A stretch of 20,841 bases of DNA from Pigoraptor vietnamica (lineage: Eukaryota > Opisthokonta > Filasterea). The stretch is from contig CALSCQ010000727.1 of NCBI GenBank assembly GCA_943704525.1, forward strand, positions 1 to 20,841, in the 5' to 3' direction. Made by a program: the position numbers and the translations under genes. Under the pieces are notes generated by a model. That model made no database searches and had not been told where the DNA came from. It saw only the letters and a program-made list of their open reading frames with translations. Below, in pieces: positions 8,180-18,437 of the stretch. Position 1 is the first letter of the stretch. Every line of letters starts with the position of its first letter.

Positions 8180-11100
8180 ATGTCGAGCTCCGAAGACGGG
8201 GACGATGTTTATCGGTGAGTTCGTGTTGCTGTTGTCAAAGACGAGCGCATGTGCTGATTGGGTGTTCGCTTGGCCCGGCAGTCCCGCACGGACAGTTCTC
8301 TACACGGGAAAGCTGAGCAAGCAGCTCAATAGTATCTTCCAAGAAGTCCAGCGGAATTTGCCCACCATCGACGACTTCGAGAGTGACGTGGGTGACCAAC
8401 ATTGGTGATCATGCGCTGTTGCCTTGAAAACTTTCACTAACTCGTGCTGTGCTCGTGTCGGCGGCGTAGGATGACGGTGGCGATGACAACGAGCCCGTCG
8501 AGGTGTTTGTGCGAAAGGGGTGGACGTCCAAGTTCATAACATCCATTGATGACGACGACGACTTCGACGACCCCCCGGCGGCACCGGAGAAGAAGCCCCT
8601 GTCTTCGCCAGCCCCTGCGGAGCCCACTGCAGCGCACGGCAGCGCCGCATCCACCAAGAGCGCGAGTCCCCTTCGTGGCCGTAAGGACAATGACTCGTTC
8701 GTGTTGGAGGAAATTGAGTTTGAGGAGGTTGATTACGTGGGCCTGGGGCTCGCTCCCCCTCCCGTCACCGAAGCCGTCGGTGGCGAGACATTTCACCCGT
8801 CCGAGGCATCGCAGGCATTCCGTTCGTACATTCCGACTTCGGCGCCGAGCATAGCGCTTCCGCTGGGCGATCGTGAGCTCGATGCGCTGCTCGACTCACT
8901 CGCGGGTGGTCAAGGTGCTAAGAAGGGCAAGCCGCCTGTGCGCGATGCGGCCGTTGCGGGAAAAGCGCCGGCCGTCGCCAGTCCGCCGCAGAATGTCGTC
9001 GACGATGGAAATGGGTTTCATAGCGACGAAACCTCGGACGGCGACGTGGACCTTGACGCGTCATCGGTGTCGGACGTTGACATTGTGTGGCCGCATGCGG
9101 ATCCCGGCGACGTGGACGAAGCCGTCGCCCATTGGGACGACGAAGACATTCTCGAGCACTCGCAACCGCAGGTCTCCCTGCAGGAACTGTCAAGGGCACT
9201 TGCGGCGGAAAAGCAGAAGCCGCCCAAGCCGACAAAACGACAGCAACGAAGTCCTCAGCCGCAACCGCTGCCGCAGCCGAACAAGACGCCTTCGCTCCAG
9301 GGCAAATTTGCGCGCCTCGCCGGCGGCCCTCCGGTGGCGCCTAGCGTCCCGGAGAAGGACAAGGAGAACACCGTCTTTCTCGATCTGCGGCCGCCATCGA
9401 CGACACCGGGGCCGTCGCCCGTCATGGGAAAAGCGGAGAGGTGGGCGCGGCTGCATGTCACGCTGTGCAAGGTGTTGGATGCTTCCTGTTGTGCTGACTC
9501 ATCCTTACCCTGTTTTCAGTCGCGAAGACGAGCGAGAAGAGTCATCAGCGAGTCCGTCGAGTGACAGCGAGGAGGATTGGCGCGAAGTGAGGCGGCAGGC
9601 GCGGGGGAAAGCCTCGACGGCGAGCGTGGCTCGGCAAAAGTCAGCCGCCAACCCGCCCCACAATCCGCCACCATCCTCGCAGCCAACTGCACATGACGCG
9701 TCCGCGCGACAAAACTCTGCGCGTGCCGATCGAGAGGCTCTGCGAAAGCGGAAGGAGGACGTCAGCGCGGCCATGATCACCGCCGCGTCGGCGGCTGGTC
9801 GTCGTGCCGTGTGCGAACCGGAGGCGTCGTTCGGCCCACTACCGGATCGAGCGGTGGGCGACGCCGTAGAGACGAAGCGCCAACGATGTCTTGCGCTTGT
9901 GAGCGCCGACTTCCACGGGCTCGCACCCGCGGATGCCGCGAGATTGGCGGGGTGGCTGTTTGGAGGATCGGGCGCGCCTTCAACTGATGCGGAATCGGAT
10001 GCGGAGCCGTTTTCCATTGTGTCGGCGTCGCTTGTTGGACCGTGGCGGCCGCCGGGTGAGGACGTCGATAGGCAAGCGCGCCTCTATGCTGTCTTGGAGC
10101 CGGCAAAGCAGCGCGCGGTGACGTTCACTCAGTTTCTCGGGCGCGTGCGCGCCTTCCTCGAGAAGAACACCCTGCGAGGTGTTATGCTGTGGAGTGAGCC
10201 TTCTGCGTCCGAATCGACACCAGTGCGCCTCTTTGACATTGTGCACGTCCACGATAGCGAAGGAGCTGCCGAGGCGTTCTTGTCGGCAGAGCCGTCGCTC
10301 CTATGGTCGCCGTCCTCTGCGAGCGGCGCGACGTCGAGTTCTGGAGACGACGTGGCCGTGTCGGTCGTGCACTGCGCGCGGGCGGATGTCGTGGCGTCTG
10401 TAATTCACCGCGCGTTTGCAGAGGGTCTCTGGATTGCGGGTCTGCGGAGCGTGGCACGACCATCCGCGGGACTGTCTCGCGATGCCTTTGACACGCGGAT
10501 TCGCGGCGGTGACGGCCCCGACGTGGCGGCGGGTGCGGCATGGGACGGGTCACGATCAGTGGTCGCTCTCTGCGTCTGCGGTCGTAGCGCGCTTTCTAGG
10601 TGGCAGGCCGCTGTCGGTCCGGCTGACCCGGCGATCGCGCGGCAAACGGATCCCCGCTCCCTGAGGGCGTCACTCGGTTCGACGCGTGCGCGCAATGCCC
10701 TCACGTGTACGCGAGGGACGGACGCGCGGCGCGCATGCGAAGACGTTGCCTATTGGTTCGGCGGACGGCTGTCGTCGGGCGATGCGAGCGTTCCAGCGGC
10801 GGCGGTGGTGTCAGCAGCGCTGGACGGCGACAAAGGTCGTCTTCCTGTGCTTGTCCATCCCCGCCGCGAAACCTGCGCCTTGCTATTTGCCGTGGCGCCG
10901 TCATCGTCCCTCGCGTACACTCTGGCGACGTGTTTGGAGTACTGCGAATCGCTTTCCCTCTCGCTCGTTAGCGTATGGCGCGCAGTTGGGCTTGCGCGAA
11001 CGTCCAAAGCGCTCGCTGGTTCGGGATTGCTGGCACTTGCAAGTGTCGCTGCAGGGCTCGTGCCCAAGAGCGGATCGGAACCCGTCGCATACGTCGTGGC

Positions 11101-13230
11101 GTTTTCTGGCGACGGTGCGGGCGTTGTCGGTACAGCGTGCGCCCTCCACCTTCGTGAGAAGTGCCAGGCCTTGGTGGCCGTGGGCACTCGTGTAGATGCG
11201 GCGCAGCTTGCCGCGCTGAACGCATGCGCGCCGTCTGTCCCCAGTCGCTACGAAGTAGAGACGTCGTTGATGGGGCTGGACTCCCCGCTGGTGCGGACTT
11301 CGGCAGAATCGCGGCAGACGATGTTAATGGCATTTGTGGGCGGAGAGGGCCTTCGCGCAAGCGGTCCACTGCTGAATGCAATGGTGAACGGCACGAGGGG
11401 CGCACCCGTCGTCAACGGCGCCGCTTCCGTGCGCGTTTCTCCAACCGTGTCTGGCGGCGATCGTGAGACCGACGAACCGTTTGCGATTGTGGGCGCAAAG
11501 ACGCTCGCTACGCTCGAGGAGTACTACGCTAAGGAGCTTACGCCGCTCGAGATTGGCGAGGGAGGATGGCGCGCGTCTGTGCGGGCGTTGTGCGGCAAGT
11601 CGGTGCTGCTGGTGGTTGTGCAACGCCGCGCTGCGTTTTCCGCGATCGCGCGATACGGCATCGGTGCCCCGAAGGACGCGTCAAACCCCGTGCTTGTGTC
11701 GCCGTCGCCCGACGTCGCCTTCCGGCAGATCTCACTGCTCTTTAGCGAGTCCGAGCTGTCGATGGCGCCGCCGACCCAAAGGGAACAGCGTTTCCTTCCG
11801 CCTTTTCCGGCTTCACTCGGCGTACTTGCCGCGATGACGTCTGGACCTTCGACCATTACGACTGTTGCCTGCGTGTGGGGCTCCCGGCGCGTGCCGATGG
11901 AGCAGCGGCTGGGACGGCTTCTACGGCGCGTCGCGAGGGACGGCTTTTCGGTCGCGGGTTTGCGCATTGTCGACAAGCGGCCGAACCTTTGTGGGATCGC
12001 GAAGGCTCCCGGGGACGCCTCCGTGCCGCATGCCGTCGTGTGCATTCGACGGGAAAATGCGGTCGAGTGCCTCGTTGCCGTGTTGGATGACGAGGCTGAA
12101 GGTGACGCGTCGTCCGGACACGGCGCGGTCATTGACGGACTATGGGGTTGGTATCCTCTTTTTTCCGTGCCTGTCTGTGTCTGTGTCTCTATGCGTCTGT
12201 GCGTTTTCTTCGCTCCGTTGTATTGTCCTTCAAAGTTTTTGAAAAGTGCCTGACCTTGTGACGCGCAGGTTCACGAAGCTACGCCGACGCCCTGAGCGAT
12301 CAGTCCGCTGCGTTTCCCTCTGGTCTCTGTACATCCGCCTCTGAGGTATACGTCTCAGCCCGCATGTTTCTAACCCTTGTCCGTACTTGTGAGCCGTGTT
12401 CTCAGCTGTCATTCTGCTGTTTACTTTCCAGTGCCGCGAGGATGTCTTGGCCGTGTCATCGTCGCGCAAACTCGTGCGACGGCTCGCGCGCGGAGCTTCC
12501 GCACCGCCGGCCATGCGCGAGATTGTCGTCCTTGCGTTTTCCCGCCAAGTCATCAAGGCGCGCACCGATAGCAGCTCTCCCCATCCCATGAGTCCCCTTG
12601 CAGACGCCGTCGACGCTCTCGGAAAGGCCGGATTTGCGCTGGTCGCCGGCCGTCTAATGTGGCTGAGGTGCGCTGCCCTGCCTTTCCATGGGTATGTGCC
12701 CTCCCTTCTCCTGCTCCCTACTCACGTGACCCAATGCTCCATGCTGTAGACCCGACCAGGAGCAGGCCGTGCGCGCGGCGGGCTATTTCCCGCCCGATTT
12801 CATGGCGAATGTCGCGGGGGGTCCGTGGGCGGTGTTTGCGTTGGAGCGCGATGACGCTGTCGTGCGTTGCCGCGAAGTGATCGTTAGGTGGGCATATGTG
12901 GCCTTCTCGCTTGTGTGTTGGCAAGTCGTTGAGTCTTCAGTTGTAGCGGTTTAGCGTAATGTCCTAATTTTGTGGCCTATGGACCCTCTTCCGCTGCAGC
13001 GTGTCGCCGTGTTTGGCGCTTGGCAGCAAGCTATGGTCCCATGTCTACGTGTCGCACTCCGCTGAGCTGGTGAGCGTAATTTTGCTTAACATCGCTTTGA
13101 TTCTGTCCACAAGCCTCCTCCTACCTTCCGGCTTTTTCTGACAATTGCGATGCTGTGCATGCAGGCCTCGCGGGATGTGTGCACGTTCTTTGACAGTCTC
13201 CCTGGCTCGACGTCCTTCGAGCTTGCGTGA
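8180..13230 (+). CDS. Large protein with at least five degenerate NDP-kinase-like modules
   Basis: Nine exons: 8180-8214, 8282-8387, 8470-9440, 9520-12146, 12269-12345, 12432-12691, 12750-12887, 13000-13069, 13165-13230; all joins are in phase, giving 1449 residues. Residues 1-500 or so are acidic and disordered, with a short ordered start (KLSKQLNSIFQEV, LPTIDDFESDDD) and proline/glutamine runs. NDK-like modules follow at roughly 648-787, 822-982, 1024-1115, 1147-1286 and 1300-1443. Module 1 is clearest: VVALCVCGRSALSRW, then AVGPADPAIARQTDPRSLRA, RNALTCTRG and ARRACEDVAYWFGG follow the NDK blocks in order. The last is also clear: GGPWAVFALERDDAVVR, then VYVSHSAELASRDVCTFF. None has the KPD start or the NxxHGSD histidine (replaced by T766, R963, S1098, about T1268 and Y1421), so catalysis is not expected. 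Tandem NDK-fold proteins (NME7, NME8) are often axonemal. The N-terminal pattern recalls DNAAF8 (C16orf71), from memory only. Confidence 0.83.
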
Positions 13231-13628
13231 CCTTTGAGGGTAACTTGGTCATAAATTCCTATATATTTTTCAACTGTCCACGTCCGAACTTCCAGTGTGC
13301 GCTTCTGTAGAAAGCTGTCCAAACAAACTTTGAGTCATAAATGTTTTATATTCACTCTTTTTTTTTTTTCATCTATGTCGTTTAACCCGTTGAAAGAAAA
13401 CCGCCGCACGGCCAGCTCTCCAACCCATCCGTTTCGAGAGCAGGTTACCCAGGTTGTTTTCCCAAAAAATTTCTGCTTAACCATTCCGTGATATATGTGT
13501 GTGTGTGTGTGCGTTGAAGAGGGGAAGAGGGAAAGATGTCGTAGGAGAAAATCGAAGCAAGACGTACGCGAACGATCGAAGACGGAGCGACACGGAGCGT
13601 AATACGTGCCGCAATTTTCCCCAATGCC
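13231..13628. other. Convergent 3' intergenic region, NDK-like gene / bZIP
   Basis: This 398-base stretch is more AT-rich than its surroundings, with several TATATA/ATAAAT words, a T13 tract near 13357-13370 and a short (GT)n run at about 13496-13511. This fits 3' UTR and terminator sequence for both genes. No gene is seen. Confidence 0.55.
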
Positions 13629-14547
13629 TCAGTTGGATGCGATGCCACCACGAAGTCGGTCGATCTCAGCACGTAACATCGCACACTCGTTATCGAGCGA
13701 CGCATTCTCGGCGGCAACTGCGTTCCGTCGCCGAACGGCCTCGTCGAGAAGGGCCTTAACAGCGGCGTTCATCGCGGCAAGTCGGTCCACGTTTTCGCGC
13801 ACCGTGTGCAGAAATTCCTTCTTCTTGAGCCGGCACAGCTGCGCGGCCTCGCGATTCTTCTCGCGCCTCCGCACGCTACGACCGTCCGACGGCGACGTCA
13901 GCTCGAGCGAGTCGTCAGATCCCGTCGAAACGTCATTCTCCTCTTCGATCGGCAACGCCCGTTCCCTGGCAGCAGACACGCGCCTCCGCTTCGTGGCCGG
14001 CTGCTTTTCGTCCTTTGCGCTGTCCGCCGACGATGACGAGAGGAGTGTGTTGCTCATCTGTGCGAGGAACAATAGCACGCTCGCAGACGACTGCTCGTCC
14101 TTGGGCACGCCATCAACCGGCAACTTGCGCTTTCGCGAAGCGCCATCGGCCCTCCCGTCAGCGACCGCCTGGCAACGACACAACAAGGGAACGGAATTGA
14201 GTGTTGACAGTTCAAGGGTACCGATTAGCGATTACGATTACCGGTCAAGATCCAAACTCACCGGCGTGACGGCGCCGGATGCCAGGTACCCGTCCTCCTC
14301 CGACACATAGCCGGAGTCTTTCCTCCACAAGTGCTTGGGGTTCAGTTCCGCAGACTGCCAAGAATGCGCATGCGTTGGCCGCGCTACGGCCTCGTCGTGT
14401 CTGTCATTGGTGGCTATGCACGCAACACTGCGCCAGGAATTGGAATTTCCGATAAGTGTACAATCCCGCCACTTTTCGGAACTGTCGGAACTGCCGATTA
14501 CATGCTAAACAGGCACATTGATTGCACGCCGCCACTCACCCGACCAT
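13629..14547 (-). CDS. bZIP transcription factor, CREB/ATF-like basic region
   Basis: Three exons on the minus strand: 14547-14540, 14400-14262 and 14168-13629, giving 228 residues. The first exon is only 8 bases (ATG GTC GG, then GTGAGT); the acceptor ending GACAG at 14401 joins it in phase, and the second join (CCG to GCG) is phase 0. The bZIP domain spans about residues 146-221. Its basic region REKNREAAQLCRLKKKEF has the invariant N and R and strongly resembles the CREB/ATF form (NREAAxxCRxxKKEY), so CRE (TGACGTCA) binding is expected. The leucine-zipper heptads (L129, L140, L157, L164, L171) also carry M and V at some positions. Before it come an SGYVSEEDGYL motif (about 33-43), an NLS-like SRKRKLP, a hydrophobic VLLFLAQMSNTLL stretch that could be an activation or docking helix, and KRRR. 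Serine-rich acidic stretches suggest phosphorylation. The subfamily cannot be fixed. Confidence 0.9.
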
Positions 14548-14667
14548 TCTGTTGGCAGTCTAGCAGAGTGAAGGTCCCTTTCACACTGTGTGTGGGGAAG
14601 TTTTGGACGAAATGCCCGCCGCGAAGGCTTTTGAACGAGGGGAAAGAATCGATCCCATCCGCCCACA

Positions 14668-14674
14668 CTTTATA
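14668..14674 (-). promoter_or_regulatory. Probable TATA box of the bZIP gene
   Basis: The minus strand reads TTATAAAG here, about 121-127 bases before the ATG at 14547. It is the only good TATA match in this promoter. Confidence 0.45.
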
Positions 14675-14863
14675 AGCGAACCAACTGTTGCGTCAGCAAC
14701 AACTGCCGCCGTCAGCAAAAGTGTGGCGAGTCACGAGTCGGACTCGCACCGGCATGCGCGAGCGGCGCGTGGAATGGCGGTGAAGGTTCGCGGCACGCGT
14801 CGTGGGGGACGTGTGCGTGGTTGGCGAAGGGCGCGCACATGCGCAGTGTGGCTAATCCGGCGT

Positions 14864-14896
14864 CCATAGTGAGCCCATAGTGAGCCCATAGTGAGC
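14864..14896 (+). repeat. Three perfect 11-bp tandem repeats (CCATAGTGAGC)
   Basis: CCATAGTGAGC occurs at 14864-14874, 14875-14885 and 14886-14896 without a mismatch. Related words follow: TTCATAGTGA at 14971-14980, TTCATAGTCAAGG from 14982 and CTCATAGTCAAGG from 15081. One helical turn per unit would place bound proteins on the same DNA face. Confidence 0.92.
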
Positions 14897-15122
14897 GACT
14901 CTGAAAAAAAAGGCAAAGTCAGCTGTTTGGCGGCGGGTCATCAAAACGCCGTTATTATTTGACAGGAAAATTCATAGTGAATTCATAGTCAAGGGAAATT
15001 ATTATTCTTTATTAGACTCGCTGCGTGGTTGATTGGGTCATCCATTTTTTATTTGACTTTCGCTTCAATTCCATACAAAACTCATAGTCAAGGCCTTTAT
15101 TATTTCAACGCGCGTTGCCGAG

Positions 15123-15138
15123 TGACGTCACCCACGTG
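15123..15138. promoter_or_regulatory. Full CRE plus E-box
   Basis: TGACGTCA (15123-15130), the palindromic CREB/ATF site, is followed two bases later by CACGTG (15133-15138). It lies about 255-270 bases before the NMT start. The neighbouring bZIP gene encodes a protein expected to bind this site, so autoregulation is possible. Confidence 0.5.
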
Positions 15139-15207
15139 TGCCGATAAATTTGTGCGATATCTCGCTAACATTCCTCTCAACATAACCGAGACATCGCTTT
15201 TTATTTC

Positions 15208-15219
15208 GATCACGTGATC
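15208..15219. promoter_or_regulatory. 12-bp E-box palindrome
   Basis: GATCACGTGATC is a perfect palindrome centred on CACGTG, about 175-185 bases before the NMT ATG. TCACGTGA sites are bound by bHLH-zip proteins (USF, Cbf1 and SREBP types). The same TCACGTG core occurs twice before the gene at 20295. Confidence 0.5.
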
Positions 15220-15392
15220 AAAGGCATTTCCTTTCGCTCGGCCGGCCAGCTGTTTCGCATCTGCGTGCGTGGTGGCTGTTGCGTACAGTGCTTTCCGCTG
15301 CATGTGTACGAGCAGAGATATGACCCCCATGTTGTTTCATAGAAGCACAATACTTTTGTCTGTGCGCGCGTGCGTACGTTGCAGTGTTGCGA

Positions 15393-16711
15393 ATGTCCGA
15401 CGACCACCCCGCCGCGCCGCCGACGGGCGAGCCGCCTGTTGCGCCCGTTGAAGATGCCGCCCTGTCGAAGGGAAAGAAGAAGGACAGGGAGCACGACGAG
15501 GCTTTGTCGGCCTCGCTCGTTGCCAGTGAACAGGAGCGCGTGGCGAAGCAGCTGCTTGCGCTTCAGATGCAGGGCGGCCTCTCTGGCGCCGCGGCTGCGC
15601 GCACGCTTGAGGAGAGCGCTGCTATGGAGCACAAATTCTGGAAGACACAGCCCGTGCCGCAGCTTCGTGGGTATTGGGTGGTCTCACATCTCTGAATTTA
15701 ATAAGGGGGCATTTGGGCTTCGATCTCATTTCCCGCCGATTTGCGCAGATGAGGACGTGACGGAGTGCGGTCCGATCGAGCCCGACAAGGAGCACGTGCA
15801 GCAGGAACCGTACAACCTTCCGCAGGGCTTTGAGTGGGACACGCTGGATCTTCTCAAACAGGAGCAGGTGGGCGTTGGTGATGGGTGTGTATGTGAGAGA
15901 GTGTGTGTATTGTGTGTCTGCGTGTGTGCGTGCGTGTGTGTGCGTGCGTGTGTGTTTGTGTGTAGGGGAGTGTGTGCGTGTGTGTGCGTGCGTGAGTGTG
16001 TTGTGTATGTGTGTCTGTATGTGTGTGTGCGTGCGCGTGTGTGTGTATTGTGTATGTGTGTCTGTATGTGGGTGCGTGCGTGTGTGCGTGCGTGCGCGCG
16101 TGTGTGGTGTGTGTTGTGTGTTTGTGTTGTGTGTGTGGGAGTGCGTGCGTGCGTGTGTGTGTATATCGTGTGTGTGTGTTTGTATTGTGTATGTGTGTGT
16201 GTGTGTTTATATTGTGTATGTGTCTGTGCGTGTGTGTGTGTGTGTGTGGTCGCCCCGTCAGTTGTCCATGCATTGGCATTCATTGTGGTGTTACGTAGCT
16301 GGACGAGGTCTACAAGCTTCTCAACGAGAACTATGTCGAGGACGACGACAACATGTTCCGCTTCGACTACTCGTCCGAATTCCTCAAGTGGTGAGCTGTC
16401 TGCGATGGCCGTTCTGTCTTCTCTTGATCGCCCACGCGTCTGTGTGCATGAGGGCACAGTGCAAATGGCACGTGTGTGTGTGTGTGTGTGTGTGCATGTG
16501 AGTGCAAGAGAGGGTTATGGACAGCTTGCGTGGTGCACGTGTCCCTGTTGGGCTCAAAGAGTCTCATCGTCTTGCGAACGCGTGCAGGGCGCTTATGCCC
16601 CCCGGCTGGAAGGCGATCTGGCATGCGGGCGTGCGAGTGAGCATCAACAAGAAGCTCGTCGGATTTATCAGCGCCATCCCTGCTACACTGCGCGTGCATA
16701 CGCAGTGGGTG

Positions 16712-16757
<46 letters not shown>

Positions 16758-17829
16758 CGTGCGTGTGTGCGTGCGTGTGCGTGTATGCCCGTCGTAGTTA
16801 CTCTGCGATCAATTGGAGGCGTATTCAAGGGGCACATAAGTCCATTTTAGCGCAGCATACAGTGCAATCTCTCATTCTTGCTCTAATTCGCCGCCTTCGT
16901 GCGTCGTCCAGTTCGCAGCTCCTCGTCGAGATCAACTTTCTCTGCGTGCACAAGAAGCTGCGGTCCAAGCGCCTTGCGCCCGTGCTGATCAAGGAGATCA
17001 CGCGACGGGTGCACCTCCAGGGCATCTTCCAGGCCACCTACACGGCCGGCATCTACATCCCGAAGCCCATTGCGAGCTGCAGGTCCGTCTTTCGTCTCCG
17101 CTGGTGATGACGGCGGGTGGTGTTTGTGTGCGGTGTTATCGCGCATGTGTTTGTGCCGTATGAACAACAGTGAGCGTATGGTTTGTTGACGTTCGCCGCC
17201 TGCGCTGCTTCCGCCACTACGATTGTTTGCTTTGAGCGAACGCGGCAACGACTTTTGGCTCACGGCAGCACGAATGCCTTGCACTTTGCAGGTACTGGCA
17301 TCGGTCGCTGAACCCGAAGAAGCTGATTGAGGTCAAGTTTTCGCAGCTCGGTCGCAATATGACGATGCAGCGCACGATCAAGTTTTACAAGCTGCCCGAG
17401 GCATGTACTGCATTCAACACACTTGCGCACATATCGCACGCACGCACTCACACACGCACATGCTCACACACATTCACGTACACACATACACGCACATTCG
17501 TACGCACGCACACGCAACAACACGCACGTGCATCTTATTGGCATGCGCGCAGAAACCGACGACCGTCGGGCTTCGCGAGATGCGTCCCTCGGACGCGAAG
17601 GCCGCGTGCGCGCTTCTCGTAAAGTACTTGACAAAGTTCAACGTCGCGCCCATCTACAGCGAGGAGGAGTTCGTGCACTGGTTCATGCCCCGCGAGGGCG
17701 TCATCAACACGTTCGTTGTCGAGGTGAGGGGGCGTATCTGTAAGCGTGGTGCTCTGCATGTAGTAACGTTCAGAATTTATTAGATAAGCGATCGAAGGAT
17801 GCGGCTCGTGATGCAAGTGTCCCTTGTCG

Positions 17830-17872
<43 letters not shown>

Positions 17873-18437
17873 TGTATGGTATTTGTTTCGCGTGCATCTT
17901 CCCTGACCATCGCGTGCTGTGCGCAGGATCCGTCGTCCCACAAGATCACCGACCTCGTCAGCTTCTACACGCTCCCCTCGAGCATTATGAACCATCCCAC
18001 GTACAAGCAGCTGCGCGCGGCGTATTCGTACTACAACGTCTCCACGAAGACGCCCCTTCTCCAGCTCATGCAGGATGCCCTCACGCTCGCGCACGGAGTG
18101 AGTGCCGCGACCTTGCGTGCTGGAGTTGTAACCATTTTACTAACGCCGTTGTTCGTGCGTGTCAACGCGGCTTATTGGTTAAGCAACTGTTTTGCGACAC
18201 GACGTGATGATAATTCCTCACTCGGTGGCGCACAGCCGTCGCCTCTTATTTGTCCTGTCTCACCCTGTTACTGCGCAGCTCGGCTTTGACGTCTTTAACG
18301 CGCTCGATCTGATGGACAACGAGGTCTTCCTCAAGGAGCTCAAGTTTGGGATTGGCGACGGCTGCCTCCAGTACTACCTGTACAACTACAAGTGCCCGTT
18401 CATGCAGCCTAACAAGATGGGCCTCGTGCTGCTCTGA
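15393..18437 (+). CDS. NMT: Glycylpeptide N-tetradecanoyltransferase (N-myristoyltransferase)
   Basis: NMT transfers myristate from myristoyl-CoA to the N-terminal glycine of proteins in the cytosol and on ribosomes. Nine exons: 15393-15666, 15749-15867, 16299-16390, 16588-16708, 16919-17082, 17292-17400, 17553-17723, 17927-18097, 18279-18437; all in phase, 459 residues. Residues 1-80 are charged and disordered ([11 protein letters not shown]). The catalytic core starts at [12 protein letters not shown] and includes [68 protein letters not shown] (acyl-CoA site), [54 protein letters not shown] and [15 protein letters not shown]. It ends GLVLL; the free C-terminal carboxylate is the catalytic base in this family. 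Intron 2 is a 431-bp GT-rich tract, introns 4 and 7 hold long (TG)n runs, and intron 6 is AC-rich with a GC donor. Confidence 0.98.
15868..16250 (+). repeat. Long GT-rich minisatellite-like tract in NMT intron 2
   Basis: Most of this roughly 380-base stretch is GTGTGT mixed with GTGCGT, GTATGT and GTCTGT words on the sense strand. Local near-repeats include TTGTGTATGTGTGTCTGTATGT-like units. It fills most of the intron, from the GTGGGC donor to about 45 bases before the acceptor (TTACGTAG). Confidence 0.95.
16713..16753 (+). repeat. (TG)n microsatellite in NMT intron 4
   Basis: About 20 perfect TG units begin a few bases after the donor at 16709, followed by GTGCGT-type degenerate repeats up to about 16785. 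Confidence 0.95.
17401..17552 (+). repeat. AC-rich NMT intron 6 with a GC donor
   Basis: The intron starts GCATGT directly after the conserved LPE codons and ends GCGCAG before KPTTVGLR. Its interior (about 17425-17530) is ACACAC/CGCACAC-rich on the sense strand, opposite to the GT-rich introns elsewhere. Using GT two bases into the following codon instead would give a stop codon at the join, so the GC donor is the only simple solution. Confidence 0.88.
17831..17870 (+). repeat. (TG)20 microsatellite in NMT intron 7
   Basis: Twenty uninterrupted TG units lie within the intron 17724-17926, on the sense strand. Confidence 0.97.

Larger units (their letters stand above)
14548..15392. other. Divergent promoter region, bZIP / NMT
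   Basis: This 845-base stretch contains a TATA box for bZIP (14668-14674), three 11-bp tandem repeats (14864-14896), further CATAGTSA words, AT-rich TTATTATTTGAC-like words (about 14950-15115), a full CRE with an adjacent E-box (15123-15138), a 12-bp E-box palindrome (15208-15219) and a pyrimidine-poor GCAG at 15381-15384 that could be the acceptor of a 5' UTR intron of NMT. No additional gene is seen. Confidence 0.6.

Noticed and set aside
8873-9519. Upstream part of the long frame that later encodes the NDK-like exon 4
   Set aside because: Here it is rich in R, S and T and lies in the wrong frame over exon 3, whose own frame is acidic and phase-matched to both neighbouring introns.
14168-14186. 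Extended start of the bZIP frame (MLCRCQ...)
   Set aside because: These bases fall in the intron before a clear acceptor (TTGCCAG) and the 5' exon joins in phase; the apparent start is not an ATG.
14864-14896. CRISPR-like array
   Set aside because: The 11-bp units are directly adjacent with no spacers, and the genome is eukaryotic.
15868-16280. Cysteine/valine-rich or threonine/histidine-rich open frames through the GT tract
   Set aside because: They are translations of GT or AC repeats inside an NMT intron whose flanking exons are fixed by homology.
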